Origin: CAWBJO01 sp963789175
Lineage (GTDB): Bacteria > Pseudomonadota > Alphaproteobacteria > Rhizobiales > Aestuariivirgaceae
DNA length: 64,000 bases
Assembly (NCBI GenBank): GCA_963789175.1
Contig: CAWBJO010000003.1
Location: forward strand, 166,264-230,263
Reading direction: 5' to 3'
Below, piece after piece: positions 58,049 through 64,000 of the stretch. The notes under the pieces were generated by a model. That model did not search any database. It saw only the letters and a program-made list of their open reading frames with translations, and was not told the DNA's origin. The translations under genes were made by a program, and so were the position numbers. Position 1 is the stretch's first letter; each line of letters opens with the position of its first letter.

Positions 58049-58107
58049 GGCGCGGCTAAAGCCACGCCCTACGTACCGGCGCCCTTGAAAACCAGGGCGC
58101 CCTACTT
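58049..58107 (+). repeat. Two tandem REP-like hairpins (type 1 copy 2 and type 2)
   Basis: GGCGCGGCTAAAGCCACGCC-CTACGTA (58049-58075) is identical in its first 24 nt to 52127-52150. It is followed by GGCGCCCT-tgaaaacc-AGGGCGCC-CTAC (58078-58105). The CTA of the last tail is the stop codon of the convergent M24 gene. Confidence 0.75.
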
Positions 58108-59538
58108 AATTAGGAACAGCTTGTCCTGGCGCTTGAGCGCCCAGCGCACTTTGCCGTCGGCGCCGATGATCATGTCTTCTTCCTGCGCCATGCGCACCGG
58201 CTGGCCGCCCCACTCGGGCACGGGCGTCGTCGCCTGCAGCTCGATCGAAAACCACATCGACGGAATCACCTTCGCGTCGCCGCGGCCGGGCACGCCTTCC
58301 TGGTAATCCCACAGCCCGATGAGCGGGCCGGCGCCGTGGCCGTGCACGCCGATCGGATGCGAGTACATGCGTGCCGTCGATGCCCTTCGCCTTCATGCGC
58401 GTCGAGCACGGCCTGCAGGATCTCGTTGCCCGTGCGGCCCGGGCGAATCTCCTCCATCGTCGATGTCCTGCATCGCGTTGGCGTTGGCGAGCGCCTGCTT
58501 CAGGCCCGCCGGCGCGTCGGTTTCGCCGGGCTTGCAGCACGTAGGCGAGGTGCTGCGTGTCGGTGTTCAGCCGCGCGACGGTGATGCCGACGTCGCAGTG
58601 CAGCACGTCGCCGCGCTGGATGATCGGATCGGCGCCGAGCTGTTCGCGGTCGCGCCCTGCCGCTGCACGTCGACGCTCGGCTGGAACCACGTGCCGAGCC
58701 CCTGGTCGTTGACGCGCTGCCGCCACCACCACACGAGGTCGCTCGTGCGCGTCTTGCCCGGCACGATGACCTTCTCCGAGAACATCGTCTGCGTCATCTG
58801 CCAGACGAGCGCGGTCATCTTCTGGAAGAACGCCTCCTCCTCCGGCAGGCGCGACGCGATGAGTTCGAGCGGCAGCCGCTTCGGCGTCCTTGAACTTCGC
58901 GGTCCAGGTGGCGCCGAGCGCCGCGCGTCATGCCCTCGAGCTCGCCGCTCGAGAGGCCGTCGGTGAACGCGAACACGCGTCGAGCGGTTGATGCCGATGA
59001 CGCGACGGCTTGCGCTCCTCGATCACCGTCTTCAGCAGCCTGCCACTGCTCGTCGCCCCAGAGCTCGGCCTGCCGGCCGCCGACGGCGGCGCCGCCGACC
59101 GGCGCGCGTGGACGGCGCGCTTCGAACACGCCGCCCTGCGATGTGCCGCCGAGCGCGATCCGCTCGACGCACGGCCGCGCCGACCGGCGTGCCCGCGGCG
59201 GCGCACTTGTCGAAGAACACGTAGATCGTGCGGCGGCGCGCCGCGAACGTCTCGGGCGCGACGATCGACGTGAAGACCGGGATCCTCGTTGTACTCGCGC
59301 ATCGGCACGACCCACATGTCGATGCCGTGCTTGCGCATCAGCGGCGGCAGGAACGTGTCGAGCCGCTGCTTCAGCCACGCCTGCTGCATCGCCGCCTGCT
59401 CGCGCAGCGTGCCGAACGGGCGTTCGGCGGCTGGCACGGCGTTCGCAGCTAAACGGTCTTGTCCGGCTGGTCGCGGCCACGGACAGGCACGCCCAGCACT
59501 AAGGTGGCGAAAACGACGCGAAAGGTTCTGGATGGCAC
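58102..59538 (-). pseudogene. M24-family metallopeptidase (Xaa-Pro aminopeptidase-like), many frameshifts
   Basis: A GTG at 59538 after GGGGAGG starts a signal-peptide-like stretch (SRTFRVVFATLVLGVPVRG). Fragments in all minus-strand frames follow: EQAAMQQAWLKQRLDTFLPPLMRKHGIDMWVVPMREYNEDP (creatinase-like N-domain), AELWGDEQWQ, then ADPIIQRGDVLHCDVGIT, and the pita-bread metal motifs SHPIGVHGHGAGP, WFSIELQATTPVPEW and RMAQEEDMII. At least eight breaks occur. The stop TAG at 58102 lies in a REP-like repeat tail. The family is clear, but activity cannot be judged from this sequence. Confidence 0.75.
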
Positions 59539-59616
59539 ATGGGCCTCCCCTGAAATAGGTGCACCATGATAAAACAGGCACGACAAAGATGACTGGCGTC
59601 GCACACCCTCGAACGG

Positions 59617-59937
59617 ATGGCCGACAACGCCCGCACGATTCAGGGCGTATGGGCGGGCGATCTCAAAGCCGGAGACTGGGTCATCGTCCGGACGAAGAAC
59701 TCTGTCTACACTCTCGCATCGTTGGGGGACGGCCGATTCCAGGCGTCGGGCGGATGGTTCACCTCACACGGCGGCTACGCCAGGCTCGTGCGCGTGCTCG
59801 GCTGCACGTGGGGCGGCCGCGCGATCCTCACCGAAATGATCGCCGCGCCGGGCATGTTCATCGAGTTCGACAACGGCGTGCAGACCACGCGCGTGCAACA
59901 CGTGCGCGTGTTGCGCGCCTCCGACACCACTCACTGA
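59617..59937 (+). CDS. Small hypothetical protein (106 aa)
   Basis: The frame from ATG 59617 gives a compact, plausible protein: NARTIQGVWAGDLKAGDWVIVRTKNSVYTLASLGDGRF, then GGWFTSHGGYARLVRVLGCTWGG and FIEFDNGVQTTRVQHVRVL. The alternating beta-strand pattern suggests a small beta-barrel (SH3-like). I do not recognise the family. The ribosome-binding site is weak. It sits between the M24 gene and a convergent propeller gene. Confidence 0.55.
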   Translation: MADNARTIQGVWAGDLKAGDWVIVRTKNSVYTLASLGDGRFQASGGWFTSHGGYARLVRVLGCTWGGRAILTEMIAAPGMFIEFDNGVQTTRVQHVRVLRASDTTH

Positions 59938-59941
59938 CGCT

Positions 59942-61485
59942 TCAGCGCACGCCGCGGACCAGATACAGGTCGTTCAGGGTGCGGCTGTACTGATACACGT
60001 ACGATTGATCGTCAGCCGAGATGAAGACACGTCCGACGGACATCAAGCCAGAAGGATCAGTCGGCGCAAGGGCGCGCCAGGCTTCGACCTTGCCGGTGAT
60101 GACATGGCGGCGATAGACCCGTGCGGGAGAGGTTTCGGAACCGGCGAAGAAGATGTGGTCGCCGCTCCAATGAGATTGGTTTTCCATTCTCACCGTCGAG
60201 GCGGCGCGGCGGCCCGCCGTCAATGGAGTAGAGCGCGATGATCCCACCCCTCTCACGGACGACAACGGTGCGGCCGTCAGGCGACACGACGAATGGACCA
60301 GGAGGCATTTCCGGCGTGACGGGCCGCCACGGCTGCTCGCCCTCGCGCACATAGAGGCGCCCCGGCGGTGTCTCACCCTTCGGCTCTCCCGCAGTCTCAC
60401 GCTTGGGCACCAGCCACGTAAAGATCCGCTGGCCATCTCTTGACCAGAGTGAGTTCAGCTGGTTGGTCAGTTCCAACCCAGGACTGATCGGGATGACTCG
60501 TTGTTGACCGGCGCCTACGGGCATCAGCAGCAACTGGCTGAAGTCATCGTGCGGGTTGAGGAGCATCAACTCGCCATTCGGAGAGAGGCCTCTGGCGGTG
60601 TAACCCACGAAGTCAATTTTCTCCTTGCCGTCCGTCGATCGCAGGTACGCGCCTTTACCGGCTCCGCGGGTCTCGTCGAGCAACACGCGCTTGCCATCTG
60701 CCGAAAGGCCGGCAATCGTGGATCGTCCCAGCAGATCGAGCGGTTGCTCAGGTCCACCGTCCGCGCGGCCGGCGTTCACTGCACCCCATCCTGCGCCGGT
60801 CGCCACGAGCGCGGCCTCGCCATCAGGCGCAACATCGTAGACCGTCACCGGGCCGGCGACTCGAGCAATGAGCCGGCGGGCGCCAGTCATATCCAGCGCG
60901 TACAAAGCCCGGTCGTGGGCGTCGCCGGTTTCCGAGCCGGTGTACCAGACTTCGCGACCATTGGGAGCCCACGCGATACCGAACACAGACTTCAGCGAGT
61001 CGGTGATGAGCACTTCCCCGGTCAGACTCACAATCTCGAGCTGGCTCCGCTGGACCGCAATCCGATCCCCGCTGGGTGATACGCGAAGCATTGCGCAGCC
61101 CTTTTTGATGACCTGGCCGACTGGGAATTCGCACACACCTGAGCGAACTACCGCCAAGCGCTCCCCATCAGGCGCCCAATCTCCGTAGAGCGCGCCCTCG
61201 ACCAGTGCCTTCGGCGTACCGCCAATCGCAGGAACACGCACGAGGGTTCCCAATGACCCGTACGTGGAGCGTTCGGAGGTCAGAAGCACGACAAGCTCCT
61301 GCCTGCCGGACACGCCAAGCAGGAACCCAGGGGGGAGATCCAGGGGCTTCGATTCCGCGCGATCGAGATGCGTCTGATAGACACGCGACGGCCCACCACC
61401 ATAGGCGGCGCTGTAGTAGATCGTCTTGCCGTCCGGCGCGAAGCGGGCGCCGGTGATCAGACCACGCTGAAAGGTCAGGGGCCTG
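59942..61485 (-). CDS. TolB-like beta-propeller protein (C-terminal part; one frameshift; N-terminus cut)
   Basis: The minus strand carries at least eight PD40-type blades: GLITGARFAPDGKTIYYSAAYGGG, ALYGDWAPDGERLAVVR, SVFGIAWAPNGREVWYTGS, TVYDVAPDGEAALVATG, TIAGLSADGKRVLLDE, YTARGLSPNGELMLLN and PFVVSPDGRTVVVRERG. The frame breaks near 60190 and ends LNDLYLVRGVR at 59942. The upstream residues (beyond about 61485) are antisense to the EamA-like gene, and no start or kinase domain is present. Such propellers are usually the C-terminal half of acidobacterial Ser/Thr kinases. Confidence 0.78.
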
Positions 61486-61500
61486 ATACGTCGAGCACGA
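61470..61500. other. Possible second junction
   Basis: The minus-strand propeller and the plus-strand EamA-like transporter both begin in mid-protein here and run outward. As at 49291, two beheaded genes meet at one point. It could be an assembly misjoin or a real rearrangement. Confidence 0.5.
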
Positions 61501-61958
61501 CGTTTGCTGGTGATGTGCTCGTATTTTGCGGCATGCTCTGCTGGTCGATCTATTCCGTTCTGGCACAGCCGATGCTGCGGCGCCACTCGCCGCTGGTTGT
61601 GACCGGCTACTCCATGGCTATCGGTGCGACGTGCTATTTCCTCATCGCGATTCCCACGCTCGTCAGCACCCGATGGGCGATGCTTTCGCTCACGAGCTGG
61701 ATTCTGATGGCGCTCTCATCGCTCCTGGCACTGGCGTTGTCCTACATGATTTGGTACACGGCCGTGCAACGCATCGGCAGTTCCCGCACGGCCATCTACA
61801 GCAATCTGACGCCGATCGTCGCGATTCTCGTCGCCGCCATCTGGCTGGGCGAACCGATCGCGGCACCGCAGATCATCGGCGCGATCACGATTCTCGGCGG
61901 CGTGTTCATCACCCGCCTCGCCCCGGCGCCTGCGCCCGCCGCTCCGGCCGAGTCGTAA
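61485..61958 (+). pseudogene. EamA/DMT-family transporter, C-terminal half only
   Basis: About 155 residues from FAGDVLVFCGMLCWSIYSVLAQPML, the start of the second EamA repeat, through MALSSLLALALSYMIWYTAVQRIG, SRTAIYSNLTPIVAILVAAIWLGEP and ITILGGVFITRL. The pattern N-L-x-P-I-x-x-x-L-x-A is diagnostic. The first EamA repeat (about 140 residues) and a start codon are missing at about 61485. It ends with TAA at 61956. Confidence 0.75.
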
Positions 61959-61963
61959 GGCCG

Positions 61964-62008
61964 TTCGGCACCCTCGGCACCTTCGGCACCTTCGGCACCT
62001 TCGGCACC
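61964..62008 (+). repeat. 9-bp tandem repeat, five copies
   Basis: The unit is TTCGGCACC; the second copy reads CTCGGCACC. It lies 5 bp after the EamA-like stop, in the spacer before the TonB-dependent receptor. Confidence 0.85.
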
Positions 62009-62099
62009 TATTCTTTTGTTATATTCTTCCGTTCGATTCCTTTTGAAATCTGTCTTCAGGCGGCAGGGACGACCCCTCACCTTACGGAGGATCAACACA

Positions 62100-64000
62100 A
62101 TGAGGCGGACTTTTCTCACCAGCCTCAGCGCGATCGCGATCGCGTGCTGGTTTCAGCAACAGCCTTTGCACAGGGCGGTGGCGCGAGCGTGACGGGCACG
62201 ATTCAGGGCCGCGTCAGCGACGCAAGCGGCGCGGTGCTGCCGGGCGTCACGGTTACAGCCACGAGCCCTTCGATGATCGGCGCGCAGTCGCAGGTTACCA
62301 ACGAGAACGGCAATTATCGCTTCCCGGCGGTGCCGCCGGGCAGCTACTCGTTTCGTTCGAGCTCGCGGGGTTTAACACCGTCAAGCGGGAAGCCGTCCAG
62401 GTCGGGCTGGGGTTCACCGGCAACGTCAACGCCGAAATGGCGATTGCCTCGCTCCAGGAAACGCTGACCGTGACGGGTGAGTCGCCCGTGATCGACACCT
62501 CGGCCACGCGCATTCAGCAGAACTTCAAACTCGAACAGCTCAACTCGATCCCGAACGGCCGCGACATGTGGGCGCTGCTGGCCGCGACGCCGGGCGTGAT
62601 GATGAGCCGTATTGATATCGGCGGCAACCGCGCGGGAACGCAGACCGGGTATACCGCGTACGGTCTCAACGGCCAGGTGCGCACCTCCGTTGAGGGCATC
62701 AACACGACGGAGGGCACCGGCGGCGCCGGCTTCTACTACGACTACGGGTCCTTGAAGAAGTCTTCATGGGTGTTGCCGGTCAGGGCGCCGAAGCGGCCAC
62801 GCCGGGCGTGCAGTCGAACTTCCTCGGCAAGTCGGGCGGCAACCGATTTACCGGCGAGTTCTACGTCGACGGCTACAACAACTCGTTCCAGGGATCGAAC
62901 CTGACCGAACAGCACATCAAAATTCGGCTTCCGTCCGGGCAGCAACGAAGTGCTGAGCTACTACGATGTCAACGTCAACACCGGCGGACCGATCAAGAAG
63001 GACAAAGCCTGGTTCCACTACGCACACCGCCGCCAGTTCAACTCCGTCGAGCAGCCGAAGTTCGCGTTCGCGTCAATTCGACACGTGGAACACCAATCCG
63101 TCATTCAAAGTGACGTATCAACTGAATCAAAACCACAAGTTCATCGGCTACTACCAGTGGAACATCAAAACGCAGCCGACCCGGTTGCCGGTGCAGCACG
63201 CTACACCTACGACAACATCGAATCGACGGTGCGTCAGGAGTCGCCGAGCTGGGTCTGCAAGGGCGAATGGAACGGGACGCTGAGCGACAAGATTATCTTG
63301 AAGCGCGTTAGGGTGATTTCGGCTACTACGATCCGCGCTTCGCCAACAGCGACGAAGATTACTTCTGGCGTGACAGCACCCTGCTGATTCTCACGGGCGC
63401 ACACTCTGAGAGCCAGACCGATCGCGATCGCAAACAGCTCACGGGTGCGGCCACTTATTTCCTCGACACCAGGCCGGCAGCCACACGTTCAAGTTCGGCG
63501 GCGAGGTCTACGACGAAACGCAGTGGGGGGGCCGCTAGCAGAACGTCGGCGGCAACATCGAGCACATCTACGTCAACGGCGACCCCAGTCAGGTGATCTT
63601 CGGCATCCCGACCGCGCTTCACGTCGGCGGTCTCCGCGACAATGACAACGGAAACCTCCTCGTCGACAACAAGCTCGATCAGCAGGACTTGTTCGTCAAC
63701 GACACCTGGTCGATGGGGCGCGTCACCTTCAACTTCGGCGTGCGGTGGGATCGCTATCGCGGCTGGATGCCGGATCAGCGTCAACTCGCGTTTGCGATCG
63801 GTCCCGTGAACGTCCCGGAACAGACCTTCGCAGGGCATACGTTTTACACGTTCAACTCCATGGGCCCTCGCGCCGGTGTCACCTACGACTCGCCGGCAAC
63901 GGAAAGACTGTCCTTAAGGCGAGCTATGGTTTGTTCTGGCATAACCCGGTCCTGCTATGATGGCTGAGCGCGAACCCGAATGCCACCAACAAGAGCGTGA
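62100..64000 (+). pseudogene. TonB-dependent receptor with carboxypeptidase-regulatory-like domain (frameshifted; runs off the right edge)
   Basis: ATG 62100 after GGAGG gives MRRTFLTSLSAIAIA, a signal peptide. After a break comes a CarboxypepD_reg domain (TGTIQGRVSDASGAVLPGVTVTATSP; VTNENGNYRFPAVPPGSYS). Then comes a plug domain (ETLTVTGESPVIDTSATRIQQNF; IPNGRDMWALLAATPGVMMS; AYGLNGQVRTSVEGIN) and barrel segments (SNFLGKSGGNRFTGEFYVDGYNN; VNTGGPIKKDKAWFHYAHRR; FNFGVRWDRYRGW). At least seven breaks and a TAG at 63536-63538 interrupt it. This Oar-like type is abundant in acidobacteria. Ligand unknown. Confidence 0.82.

Noticed and set aside
54436..63538. In-frame TAG codons in the ADOP permease (54436) and the TonB receptor (63536) as evidence for amber recoding
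   Set aside because: The YbhB-like gene in the same segment ends normally with TAG, and both interrupted genes also carry frameshifts, so errors or nonsense mutations are simpler.

Overview
The window reads as a mosaic. Positions 1 to about 49.29 kb look like an alphaproteobacterium of the Hyphomicrobiales (Rhizobiales) type. The gene order mnmE-mnmG-rsmG-parA-parB-holA-lptE-leuS, followed by an OmpR-type regulator, xth, lolA and ftsK, is the classical origin-proximal cluster of that group. Two near-consensus parS sites lie beside parAB. From about 49.29 kb to the end the gene content looks acidobacterial (Vicinamibacteria-like): a PadR regulator paired with an ADOP-type FtsX/MacB permease, TolB-like propeller proteins, YceI, DUF1028, an M24 peptidase and a TonB-dependent receptor with a carboxypeptidase-regulatory-like domain. 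At the join two outward-facing genes both lack their starts, so an assembly chimera is the simplest explanation. A second, weaker join is suspected near 61.49 kb.

Region 1 (1-22.7 kb) is a clean chromosomal backbone with no frameshift. It covers tRNA wobble modification (mnmE, mnmG), 16S rRNA methylation (rsmG), chromosome partition (parA, parB, parS), the replication clamp-loader delta subunit (holA), LPS and lipoprotein export (lptE, lolA), leuS, a PLP-homeostasis protein, an L,D-transpeptidase, a two-component regulator with a cNMP-binding protein, xth, ftsK, tesB, a UbiH-family hydroxylase, a small operon (thioredoxin/TPR, LON-N domain, Trm112-like, DUF971), a YbaK-like deacylase and tRNA-Gly(GCC).

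Region 2 (22.7-44.64 kb) is a genomic island. It starts in the 3' half of tRNA-Gly and ends at an exact 45-bp duplication of that half, followed by a near-copy of the tRNA terminator. No integrase is visible. The cargo is metabolic: an M50 site-2 protease with CBS domains, a xylose/ribose-type ABC importer with its LacI regulator and an aldo-keto reductase, and a second sugar-type ABC importer with an SDR dehydrogenase, an SMP-30 lactonase, a FadR-type regulator and a divergent cluster of catabolic enzymes. A 54-bp element (51/54 identical) lies before both transcription units of the second system, which makes them a plausible regulon. An ABC exporter closes the island.

Region 3 (44.64-49.29 kb) holds a winged-helix/TolB/TPR regulator, about 1 kb without a recognisable gene, and a translationally coupled glnQ-like ATPase and enolase-superfamily gene.

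Region 4 (49.29-64 kb) is the acidobacterial-type segment. It carries REP/BIME-like hairpins and a stand-alone structured RNA candidate at 57.80-58.04 kb with its own promoter and terminator.

Frameshifts are absent from 1-22.7 kb, dense from 31 to 49 kb, and dense again from 58 to 64 kb. Where the cause can be read it is usually a one-base change in a homopolymer, so many of the broken genes may be intact in the organism.
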